A stretch of DNA of 64,000 nucleotides from Owenweeksia sp048267305 (GTDB lineage Bacteria; Bacteroidota; Bacteroidia; Flavobacteriales; Schleiferiaceae): assembly GCA_048267305.1 (NCBI GenBank), contig JBLWXT010000010.1, positions 68,631 to 132,630 of the forward strand. Direction: 5' to 3'. Shown here one piece after another: positions 46,060 to 53,516 of the stretch (position 1 is its first letter; the number at the start of each line of letters is the position of its first letter). The notes beneath the pieces were generated by a model. The model saw only the letters and a list, made by a program, of their open reading frames with translations, was not told where the DNA came from and made no database searches. Both the position numbers and the translations under genes were made by a program.

Positions 46060-46824
46060 ATGGCACGACAAAAAGGAATTGTGAAACTGGAGGGAACCAT
46101 TGGTGATTTATCCTTCTACAAAAGCAAAGATGGCTACTTAGCCAGAGAGAAAGGTGGTGTTGATGGGGATAGGATCAAAAACGACCCAGCCTTTGCCCGA
46201 ACCCGTGAGAATGGCTCTGAGTTCGGAAGAGCCGGTAAATCGGGAAAATTGATCCGAACAGCTTTCAGGCCTCTGATATTAAAAACTGGGGATAGTAAGC
46301 TTACTTCTCGTTTGACCAAGCAAATGTTGAAGGTGATCCAGTCGGATACTACCAACACGAGGGGCGAACGAACTGTTAATGATGGCAACCTAGAGTTGAT
46401 CCAGAACTTTGATTTCAACGTGGACGGACGATTGGAAGCTACTCTGTATGCTCCATTTAATGTAACTGTAGATAGAGTTGCTGGTACTGCAACTATTGAC
46501 GTTCCTGAATTTATACCTACTAATAGTCTGGCATATCCTCAAGGAGCTACACACTTGAAAATGGTCGCGGCTGTTTCTGAAGTCAATTTTGAGACAGAGG
46601 AGTTTACTTACAATAGTAGTGAGAGTGCGGACATAGAAATCTCAAGTGCAGAGGTTGCAGCTTCCCAGCTGGCATTAGCTTTTAATACGGATACTGAAGA
46701 TACCTTACTTGTTGTTTTTGGAATCGATTTTTACCAATCAGTGAACGGTGAAATGTATGCCATGAAAAATGGTTCTTACAACTGCCTGGCATTGGTGGAA
46801 GTTGAAGCGTATGTTACTCCTTAA
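46060..46824 (+). CDS. Conserved unknown protein, first gene of a lysis-like cassette
   Basis: About 254 aa from ATG 46060; the ORF opens 13 codons earlier but the MARQKGIVKLEGTIGDLSFY start is the one I would expect for this family. The N-terminal 90 residues are basic and Gly-rich (FYKSKDGYLAREKGG, RTRENGSEFGRAGKSGK). The rest is predicted beta-rich. I do not recognise a function; similar proteins seem to occur next to DUF5675 in other Bacteroidota, by memory. No signal peptide. The downstream DUF5675 gene begins after a 14-bp gap. Confidence 0.65.
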   Translation: MARQKGIVKLEGTIGDLSFYKSKDGYLAREKGGVDGDRIKNDPAFARTRENGSEFGRAGKSGKLIRTAFRPLILKTGDSKLTSRLTKQMLKVIQSDTTNTRGERTVNDGNLELIQNFDFNVDGRLEATLYAPFNVTVDRVAGTATIDVPEFIPTNSLAYPQGATHLKMVAAVSEVNFETEEFTYNSSESADIEISSAEVAASQLALAFNTDTEDTLLVVFGIDFYQSVNGEMYAMKNGSYNCLALVEVEAYVTP

Positions 46825-46838
46825 GGTGTTAGTCCTGC

Positions 46839-47246
46839 ATGGAGCTAGTATTATATAGGGAATACCACCTGGAAGGCGCTAACGGGTTGATATATGACGA
46901 AAAGCAGGTGGTCTGTTGTACCATTGAGCTTCCCTGGATGGAGAATCAACGCATGGTGTCTTGTATTCCAGAAGGTCGGTATAAACTGATCAAGCGATAT
47001 ACCGAAAGACGGGGTTGGCATCTGTTGGTTAAAGATGTTCCCAATCGTGATGGCATCTTATTTCATCCGGCCAATAATGCCCTGAAAGAATTGAAGGGCT
47101 GTATTGCTCCTGTTTCTGAGCTCTCCGGGCATGGCCAGGGGATTCAGTCCAGAGATGCTGACACAAGATTGAAAACACTTGTATTTGAAGCCCAAGACAA
47201 AGGCGAAGAAGTATTTATTACCATTCAAAAGGCAAAGAAACCATGA
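46839..47246 (+). CDS. DUF5675 family protein
   Basis: 135 aa. The pattern ELPWMENQRMVSCIPEGRY and then H76-P-A-N-N...K-G-C88-I-A-P matches DUF5675 (PF18925). The His...GC arrangement recalls the catalytic His/Cys of L,D-transpeptidase (YkuD) proteins, suggesting cell-wall chemistry; that link is inference. It overlaps the next gene by 4 bp. DUF5675 genes often occur near phage lysis genes. Confidence 0.75.
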   Translation: MELVLYREYHLEGANGLIYDEKQVVCCTIELPWMENQRMVSCIPEGRYKLIKRYTERRGWHLLVKDVPNRDGILFHPANNALKELKGCIAPVSELSGHGQGIQSRDADTRLKTLVFEAQDKGEEVFITIQKAKKP

Positions 47247-47473
47247 ATATTATTGAAAGAGCAAAAGCTCCAACACCTAAATTTTTCAAAGTACTACGGA
47301 ACATTGGACTAGCATTGGCTGCTGCAGGAGGTGCTTTAATCACAGCTCCAATAAGTTTGCCTGTGGGGATTGTTGCATTGGGAGGTTATCTAACGGTTGG
47401 TGGAACCGTGCTGACAGCTGTCAGTCAAGTTACTGTAGAGAATACAGAAAAAAGAGATAAAGATGATGGCTAA
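47243..47473 (+). CDS. Small holin-like membrane protein
   Basis: 76 aa with two hydrophobic segments (about 19-36 and 40-62) separated by a short turn, and a charged C-terminus (ENTEKRDKDDG). Size and topology resemble class II holins. Overlaps both neighbours (4 bp and 11 bp). Confidence 0.55.
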   Translation: MNIIERAKAPTPKFFKVLRNIGLALAAAGGALITAPISLPVGIVALGGYLTVGGTVLTAVSQVTVENTEKRDKDDG

Positions 47474-47675
47474 TGATCTGGATGGTGCTGGAACCATAGC
47501 TGGAACTGCAGGAGGAACATTGCTTAGTATACTTGTCAATATCAATTCGGGTGATATCCTTCAGACGAGTCTTTTAGCTGCTATCGGTGCTATAGTGAGC
47601 TTTATTGTTTCTGTACTCCTCAAAGCACTACTCCAATGTTTGAAGGAAAAGCATCCACCTCCGAAGGGGATGTGA
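47463..47675 (+). CDS. Second small holin-like membrane protein
   Basis: 70 aa, two hydrophobic helices (about 12-28 and 36-58) and a basic proline-rich tail (KEKHPPPKGM). Begins 11 bp before the previous stop. Together with its neighbour it could be a holin/antiholin or holin/spanin pair. A terminator follows. Confidence 0.55.
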   Translation: MMANDLDGAGTIAGTAGGTLLSILVNINSGDILQTSLLAAIGAIVSFIVSVLLKALLQCLKEKHPPPKGM

Positions 47676-47693
47676 TTTTGTGTTTCTATTAGT

Positions 47694-47720
47694 AAAAAGA
47701 TCTCCTCGTGAGGTCTTTTT
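47694..47720 (+). terminator. Terminator of the DUF5675 cassette
   Basis: AAAAAGATCTC / GAGGTCTTTTT with one wobble pair and a CTCGT loop. Confidence 0.8.
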
Positions 47721-48830
47721 CATTTTACGTATATCTAAACCACACACATTTGAAAAGAGAAAAGAAAAAAAGGAAAAAAAGAAAAGAGAAAGCTTTTGAT
47801 CAGGTAGGCATGGCCAGGTCAGTCAAGGTTTTTTGAGAAAATACTACCCATAAGGGTGGAGATTTTATCAAAAACCCGTAGGGCTTGACCTTGACAGATC
47901 TGAATAGCGGTGGCCATGTGCGGCCTGCCTAACTTTGCTGTACTCTTTATTTTGGTTCTGATTCATTTAGAAATTCTTATTTAGATGACTGACATCATTT
48001 AATGCGGAGGGTAAGTTCGGATGAAAACCTAAGGCAGGAAAAACAGCCTTGAGCTAAAACGGCTGGCTGGCGGATGCAATGAACGCAGTGGTTTGCAGCC
48101 CGACAGACAAGCTTCGCGAGCCGCTCTGCGAGTGGAGCAAGGGTGCCAGGCTGAGAGCTGTGAAGAATAAACTGCGTGGACTGGCTATGTGTGGAGCAAA
48201 ACGAAGGGTTTTGGTTATTTAATTCTTCCACCAAAACCCGAGAGTGGTGCGCAACTACACAAGGGCAACCGCTTTAATGGCCAGAGCGAAGCGGAGGCAA
48301 AACAAACTGATTGCCCGAAGCCCGTAGCGACCCGCAGGCGAGCAAAATTATGGCAGCCGGTGGATGCGTTGTGGCTGAACGGAAAGAAGCTTTAGCGAAA
48401 TGCAGTGAAGCGACAAAAGCAGACAGAGTAGGCTGCCGTGAGGATGACAACCGAGTTGCAAGCAGCATGACAGGCTCGGAACTTTAGTGGAGACCTGAAA
48501 GGCAGTACAGCTTATTTTCTGTCTTTTAAATAAATAACTCTCAGAAAATGGGCTGTGGTGGTCTGGCATGGTGGTTTGCCGAAGGCGAGAAGACGAACAC
48601 CGCTTTTCCTGCGTTGGGTTTGAGCGTTGGGAAAAAGCAAGTGTGGCACGTTATGGAGTGTAATGAAATGGAGCGCAATAGCGGGCTACTCTTGCTGCGG
48701 GTTAACCGGAAGCTTGTAAATGCAGCGCAGCGGAATGCACAGGCTGGAGGGAATGGGAGAAGGAAAACACTCTCTTATTACCAAATAGATCTTTACAGCG
48801 GAAGTTGATTTATAAGAGTAGATAGATTGT
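47721..48830. other. 1.1-kb structured non-coding region
   Basis: No convincing gene: the short open frames lack codon structure and family features. The base composition is visibly richer in G and purines than the surrounding DNA. It contains a 41-nt homopurine run (47752-47792), a 129-nt imperfect stem-loop (47802-47930), and a 10-bp perfect stem GGGTTTTGGT/ACCAAAACCC (48206-48215 with 48230-48239). Many GCAG/GAAGCG-type words recur. It could be a long ncRNA, a transfer origin, or the end of an element. Confidence 0.6.
47802..47930 (+). ncRNA. Candidate long stem-loop RNA or recombination/transfer site
   Basis: Nested complementary blocks: AGGTAGGC with GCCTGCCT (outer), CATGGCCA with TGGCCATG, GTCAAGG with CCTTGAC, GGTTTTTTGAGAAAAT with ATTTTATCAAAAACC, and CTACCC with GGGTGG at an ATAA tip. 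A 12-nt bulge lies on the 3' side. Strand is arbitrary. Confidence 0.45.
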
Positions 48831-49142
48831 TTATCTGCTTTTTCCCCAGTTATCCAATGCTAATAAAATGGAACCCAATTCTTTGGATTCTTCATGCATC
48901 TGATAATATACCTCGGGGGGAAATCCATTTTTTTCAATCTTTTTAACAATCTTGTTTTCTTCCATTTGCTTCAACTGCTCCAATAACACTTTTTTGGATA
49001 CCTTGGGCATGCACCGCCAGAGTTCAATAAAGCGTATCTCTTTCTGTTTGAACAGGTGATACAGTATTAATGGCTTCCATTTACCGGAAAGCAAGTCTAA
49101 ACTTCTTTTTAGGCCGCAATTTTCAAACTCTTCATAATTCAT
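48831..49142 (-). CDS. HxlR family transcriptional regulator
   Basis: 103 aa winged-helix regulator. The hallmark start ENCGLKRSLDLLSGKWKPLI includes the conserved cysteine (C9) that in HypR-like members senses oxidants or aldehydes. The wing KIEKNGFPPEVYYQM region is intact. Divergent from the metallo-hydrolase gene, with a palindromic operator in the gap. Confidence 0.9.
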   Translation of the reverse strand: MNYEEFENCGLKRSLDLLSGKWKPLILYHLFKQKEIRFIELWRCMPKVSKKVLLEQLKQMEENKIVKKIEKNGFPPEVYYQMHEESKELGSILLALDNWGKSR

Positions 49143-49164
49143 AGTGACTTTATTCGGGTTACCT

Positions 49165-49178
49165 AGAAGTAAACTTCT
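49165..49178. promoter_or_regulatory. Likely HxlR operator
   Basis: Perfect inverted repeat AGAAGT-AA-ACTTCT in the divergent gap; its last base touches the -33 box of the metallo-hydrolase promoter. Confidence 0.55.
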
Positions 49179-49208
49179 TTGGGGTGATACATCATCCTCC
49201 TAGTTTTG
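49178..49208 (+). promoter_or_regulatory. Bacteroidota sigma-A promoter of the metallo-hydrolase gene
   Basis: TTTG (49178-49181), 19 bp, TAGTTTTG (49201-49208): an exact fit to TTTG-N19-TAnnTTTG. The ATG follows 18 bp later. Confidence 0.7.
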
Positions 49209-49226
49209 AAAAGCTAAAATTAAGAA

Positions 49227-49991
49227 ATGATGGAAATACAATTGTGGCGAAATGCAACCGTAATGCTCTATGTGAATGAAGTTAAGTTTTTAATTGACCC
49301 CATGCTAGGCGCCAAAGGTTCATTTGGTGCTTTTCCCTGGACAAATGACAGTCGTTTAAATCCATTAACGGAACTTCCTTTTACGGAAATGGAATTGGAT
49401 ACGTTACTGGCTGGGCTGGACGCTGTAGTAATAAGTCATTTGCACCCCGATCATTGGGATGAAGCAGCGGTGCAACTTTTGGATAAAAACCTACCTGTGA
49501 TCTGCCCCCAGCCTATTGCAGAAGTTATTGCCGGATATGAATTTAATGAGGTGATAGTGCTGGAAACTTATGTATCCTTTAAAGGGGTTAAAATTCATCT
49601 TACCGATGGTAAACATGGCACAGGAGAAATTGGTGAGAAAATGGGAGATGTCAATGGCTTTGTTTTTTCTACAGGTGAAGCGTGTATCTACTTTGCAGGG
49701 GACACCATTTGGTGCGAGGAGGTGAAGCAATCTATTGAAGAGCATGAACCTGATACCATTGTAGTGGCTGGTGGGGCAGCTACTTTTGCCATTGGCGAAC
49801 CTGTAACTATGACTACTACAGATATTATCAAGCTATGCAACCAATTTCCTCAACCCAAGGTGATTGTCACTCATTTGGCAGCGGTAAGCCCTTGCCAGGA
49901 AAGCAGGGCGTTTGTGAAACAACAAATTTCTACAAATGGCTATTCAGAGCGGTGCTTTGTGCTTGAGGATGGTGAAGTTATGTTTACTTAA
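49227..49991 (+). CDS. MBL-fold metallo-hydrolase (UlaG-like)
   Basis: 254 aa. The metal motif HLHPDHWD, then GKHGTGE and FAGDTIWCEE place it in the metallo-beta-lactamase superfamily, nearest the UlaG/L-ascorbate-6-phosphate-lactonase-like group (lactamase_B_2). The substrate is unknown; pairing with HxlR regulators is common for stress-inducible hydrolases. Two adjacent ATG codons; the first is used. Confidence 0.85.
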   Translation: MMEIQLWRNATVMLYVNEVKFLIDPMLGAKGSFGAFPWTNDSRLNPLTELPFTEMELDTLLAGLDAVVISHLHPDHWDEAAVQLLDKNLPVICPQPIAEVIAGYEFNEVIVLETYVSFKGVKIHLTDGKHGTGEIGEKMGDVNGFVFSTGEACIYFAGDTIWCEEVKQSIEEHEPDTIVVAGGAATFAIGEPVTMTTTDIIKLCNQFPQPKVIVTHLAAVSPCQESRAFVKQQISTNGYSERCFVLEDGEVMFT

Positions 49992-50000
49992 ATACCATAG

Positions 50001-51251
50001 TCAGTCTTTTAACGAAAGATATAAGGGATATAACCTAGAAAATTCTGTAAGAACTTCGTCTTCAATATTGTCTTCAGATAAGGATACATCATTGGGGTGA
50101 TAGGTTCTACCAATTATAAAGTAGTCTTTAAGATTATCTTGTTTGGTAATCTCGTGTAATGCTGAGCATGAATTGATATTACTAATTGGTACATGTTTGG
50201 ATTCTTTAAGCGGACTACTTGGCTTAATCCAAAATGCATCACCTAATTCTTTAAAATCCCGATAAAACAATTCTCTGAATGCTTTAGAGTTACTCATTAA
50301 TTTCTTAAAGCGAATGCGTTCTGCTTTTCCGCCTCCTTTGTCTTTCCCAACAACCAGCCAAATACCAATTTCTTTGGGTCTTAGGATTACTTGAATTCTT
50401 GGATGATTTAAGAAGGAAGTTCCTTTACGCTCTGGTTTAGATAATCCATAGTGAAGCCACATTGATGCTAAGTTTTTACTTGTAAAGTTCTTTCTGTAAA
50501 TATTGGATGATACAATACTTTGGGTGTGGTGGTGAGCATGTAACTCACTTAAACCAAACTCATCAAACCTATTAATGATAGCATAATGAAGCTCCTTAAA
50601 TCTATCCTTAACCCTTTTCCTTCTTTCATTAGCGGGTTCGCTATAGTCATTCCAATAAATCTCTTGATAAGCATCAAAATGATTTTGTTTAAAGAATTGG
50701 CCATTACCAACGCTAGCTGGAGCTAATGAAGTTTCTTTTGAGATGAGTTGGTTCAAATCTGCCTTATGGCGATAGTTTCTTTGCCTGCTTCGGTTAAAGA
50801 AGCGTTTATAGCTATCTATGAATTTAGAGGTGATTTTTTGAGATTGATCAAATAGCTCATTGAACCAGGTCAATAGCTGTTGGCATTGCTCCTGATCTTC
50901 GGTTTTAAGTGATACCTCTACGTTTCCTTCGAGACCTCCGTTAGTGGTGTTTGCCGATCCGACAAAAGCAATGAGATGTTGATTAACTTTTAATAAATAG
51001 ACTTTTGGATGAAAAGTTCTCGCATCTTTAAAAACTCTAGCTTTTCTTAGCTCAGATTCGTGTAAAAGCTCCTCAAATACTTTGGGATCCGTTGGAAGAT
51101 GGATTCCTATTACGTATTTCCTGAAACACTTTTCAGCTAAAAGATTCTCAATAAATCTAAAACTGGAGTACTTTACAAGAGCTGAAGCGATATAAACCTC
51201 GTCTGCAATAGGTAGGAGTTGATTCAGCTCTTCTTTTAAATTCAGAATCAT
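50001..51251 (-). CDS. Phospholipase-D-family nuclease-like protein of the restriction operon
   Basis: 416 aa. The PLD active-site half-motif H81-P-K83 with GSAN at 98-101 and a following E112 match a single-HKD PLD nuclease (such enzymes dimerise to complete the site, as in BfiI). The C-terminal 200 residues are unassigned, helical and basic, with a possible nucleic-acid binding role. It is the last gene of the hsdS-ptuA-ptuB-hsdM-PLD operon and overlaps the hsdM stop by one base. As no hsdR is present, it may supply the cleavage activity; that is inference. Confidence 0.75.
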   Translation of the reverse strand: MILNLKEELNQLLPIADEVYIASALVKYSSFRFIENLLAEKCFRKYVIGIHLPTDPKVFEELLHESELRKARVFKDARTFHPKVYLLKVNQHLIAFVGSANTTNGGLEGNVEVSLKTEDQEQCQQLLTWFNELFDQSQKITSKFIDSYKRFFNRSRQRNYRHKADLNQLISKETSLAPASVGNGQFFKQNHFDAYQEIYWNDYSEPANERRKRVKDRFKELHYAIINRFDEFGLSELHAHHHTQSIVSSNIYRKNFTSKNLASMWLHYGLSKPERKGTSFLNHPRIQVILRPKEIGIWLVVGKDKGGGKAERIRFKKLMSNSKAFRELFYRDFKELGDAFWIKPSSPLKESKHVPISNINSCSALHEITKQDNLKDYFIIGRTYHPNDVSLSEDNIEDEVLTEFSRLYPLYLSLKD

Positions 51252-52714
51252 TATTCATTGAGATTATCACGCACATTTTTAAAGTTTTCCAACGCACTTT
51301 GGATGTTTTCTATAATCTCATCAAGAATAACATCCGGTTCGGGAAGGTTGTCTAAATCAATTACACTAGCATCTCTGAGCCAGAAAATATCCATATTGGT
51401 TTTGTCCCTAGATGCAATATCATCATAGGTGTACTTTCTCCAGCGTCCCTCTGGGTTTTCTTCGCTCCAGGTTTCTTCGCGACTGTTCAGATGTCCTGCC
51501 TTGTAGCAGTCAACAAAATCCTTCAGATCATTAAAGGTTAAGGGATTCTTTTTTGGGGTGTGGTGTACATTGGTTCTGTAGTCGTAAAACCATATTTCAT
51601 CGGTGCCCATTTCCTTTGTTGTATCTTTTTTCTCAAAGAACAAAACATTTGACTTTACTCCCTGGGCGTAAAAAATACCAGTAGGAAGCCTCAGGATGGT
51701 ATGTAGATTCATTTCTTTAAGTAACTCCTTTCTTATAGTTTCTCCGGCACCCCCTTCAAACAAAACATTATCTGGAAGTACTACTGCTGCACGGCCTTTT
51801 TCATTAAGCATTGAAGCAATGTGTTGTAAAAAGGATAGTTGCTTATTGCTCGTTGTTACCCAAAAGTCTCCTCTATAAAAGTAACCTTCCTTTTTTGCTT
51901 GCTCCTCATCAATCGTTGGAACATCACTACTACTTTTTCCAAATGGAGGATTGGCCAAGATAATATCGAAATGCTCTTTTGCTTTTCCGCTCTCATCTAC
52001 ATACTTGAGACTGTCGGTTACCAGAATGTCTGGTGTTTCTTCCAGATCTCCAATACCATGCAAGTAAAGGTTCATCAAACAAAGACGAGCTGTGGCATTT
52101 TCAATTTCCCAACCATGAAACATCTCGAACTTTATGAATTCTTTTTGCTTTTTTGATAAGCCGGTCAGTGTTTCCAAAAATTCCAAAGCACCTAGAAAAA
52201 AACCACCTGTACCACATGATGGGTCGGCTATTGTTTCTCCTGGCTTTGGTTGTGTGCATTCAACCATTGCCCTGATTACTGGTCTTGGCGTAAAGTATTG
52301 ACCTGCGCCACTGTTTTCGGCATTTTTTTGTAAAAGTGACTCATAGATTTCACCCTTAATATCTACTTCAGTAGAAGACCAGTCTTCTTCATCAATAAGC
52401 TTAATCAATCTCTTCAACTTGGCAGAGTCATGGATTTTGTTTCTGGCACCTAAAAATATCTTTTTCAGCATGCCTCCGGATTCAGCTAGGGCTAAAAGCG
52501 TTTGTTCATACTTATCCTGTAAATCTCCCCCGGTTAGTTCTTTGAGGGTTTTCCATTCGTATATGTCCGGCAGGTTATACTTAGACTGGTTTTCGTCAGC
52601 CATTTTTAGAAACAGCAAATAGGTGAGCTGCTCTAAGTAGTCATTGTATCCTAAGCCATCATCTCTGAGGGTATCACAAAATGACCATATTTTTTGCGCT
52701 ATTGAGTTAGACAT
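51251..52714 (-). CDS. hsdM: Type I restriction-modification system DNA methyltransferase subunit
   Basis: HsdM, N6-adenine methyltransferase, 487 aa. HsdM_N helical domain at about 5-125; catalytic domain with QYFTPR (139-144), SAM motif I DPSCGTGGF (164-172) and motif IV NPPF (255-258). It methylates both strands as an M2S1 trimer with HsdS. Unusually it is separated from hsdS by the two Septu-like genes. It starts 10 bp after ptuB and overlaps the PLD gene by one base. Confidence 0.95.
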   Translation of the reverse strand: MSNSIAQKIWSFCDTLRDDGLGYNDYLEQLTYLLFLKMADENQSKYNLPDIYEWKTLKELTGGDLQDKYEQTLLALAESGGMLKKIFLGARNKIHDSAKLKRLIKLIDEEDWSSTEVDIKGEIYESLLQKNAENSGAGQYFTPRPVIRAMVECTQPKPGETIADPSCGTGGFFLGALEFLETLTGLSKKQKEFIKFEMFHGWEIENATARLCLMNLYLHGIGDLEETPDILVTDSLKYVDESGKAKEHFDIILANPPFGKSSSDVPTIDEEQAKKEGYFYRGDFWVTTSNKQLSFLQHIASMLNEKGRAAVVLPDNVLFEGGAGETIRKELLKEMNLHTILRLPTGIFYAQGVKSNVLFFEKKDTTKEMGTDEIWFYDYRTNVHHTPKKNPLTFNDLKDFVDCYKAGHLNSREETWSEENPEGRWRKYTYDDIASRDKTNMDIFWLRDASVIDLDNLPEPDVILDEIIENIQSALENFKNVRDNLNE

Positions 52715-52724
52715 AGTTTATAAG

Positions 52725-53516
52725 TTATGATGCGATCTGTAATGCCCAAGGCAATCCGGCACTTTGTAAACATGCTCTTGCCGTGGCTGAAAATTCAGAT
52801 GTCGATTTAACAAGTTCCTTTAGTTGCCTTATTTTCTCCTTTATTTCACCTCTTTTAGATGAACTAGGAATTAACTCATTCTGTGTCATTAGATTTTGAG
52901 TTTCTTTTAAAAGTGTGGAACACTTTGACCAAGTATCCTTTCTTTTCTCTTTAAGAATCTTGAAATTCAAATTTAGGCCTTCAATAGTATATTGAACCCT
53001 TTCGCTATCCCATCCTGAAGGTGTTATTGACGTCATTTCACCGGATTCATTAAAAGTAACTTTCAGAACATCTTCCTCTTCACATGGATCTAGAAAGTAA
53101 ATAATTTCGTCTTCAATCGCCTCATCCGGTTGATTTGCTTTATGCGACCTAACAGCAAACTTCGCACCTTTTCTTACATTACCTGCACCTCCACAAACTC
53201 TATAATTAGTCCATTGAAAAGCTAACCACCAATAGCCACCTTTACCTTTTTTATCTATCCCAATCGCTTCCTTTTTGGGACGAAAATGGTCAACATGATA
53301 ATGCGCGTATGAATCTTTCGCCTCTGAATACCAGCACTTGTTTTTAGATATTCCCAGTAAAAAATCTTTTAATTCTCCCCACAATATTTCATTGTTATCA
53401 ATAATTACATTTCGAGCGGAGGCGTCTGGAGCCGCAAGCAAACTTTTGGTTAGATTATCAGCTCTTGTTATCCAAGTAGCATCTGGAATATGTCCTGATC
53501 GATCTATATGAATCAT
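52725..53516 (-). CDS. ptuB: PtuB-like HNH endonuclease (Septu-type)
   Basis: 263 aa, TIGR02646-type HNH protein. The HNH core is HVDHFRPKKEA (74-84) with WWLAFQWTNYRV (96-107), where N104 is the expected middle residue. The usual CxYC zinc pair reads C61-W-Y-S, so one zinc ligand seems replaced. Known PtuB proteins form the nuclease half of Septu, whose ATPase partner is PtuA; here the ATPase gene precedes it with a 4-bp overlap. Likely DNA or tRNA cleavage on phage infection, by analogy. Confidence 0.85.
   Translation of the reverse strand: MIHIDRSGHIPDATWITRADNLTKSLLAAPDASARNVIIDNNEILWGELKDFLLGISKNKCWYSEAKDSYAHYHVDHFRPKKEAIGIDKKGKGGYWWLAFQWTNYRVCGGAGNVRKGAKFAVRSHKANQPDEAIEDEIIYFLDPCEEEDVLKVTFNESGEMTSITPSGWDSERVQYTIEGLNLNFKILKEKRKDTWSKCSTLLKETQNLMTQNELIPSSSKRGEIKEKIRQLKELVKSTSEFSATARACLQSAGLPWALQIAS

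Noticed and set aside
48189..48808. Open reading frames of 60-90 codons on both strands in the structured region
   Set aside because: No start context, low-complexity composition, no family features, and overlap with strong stem-loops; treated as non-coding.
50001..52714. DISARM system (PLD plus methylase)
   Set aside because: No drmA helicase or drmB DUF1998 gene; the methylase is a standard HsdM with HsdS nearby.
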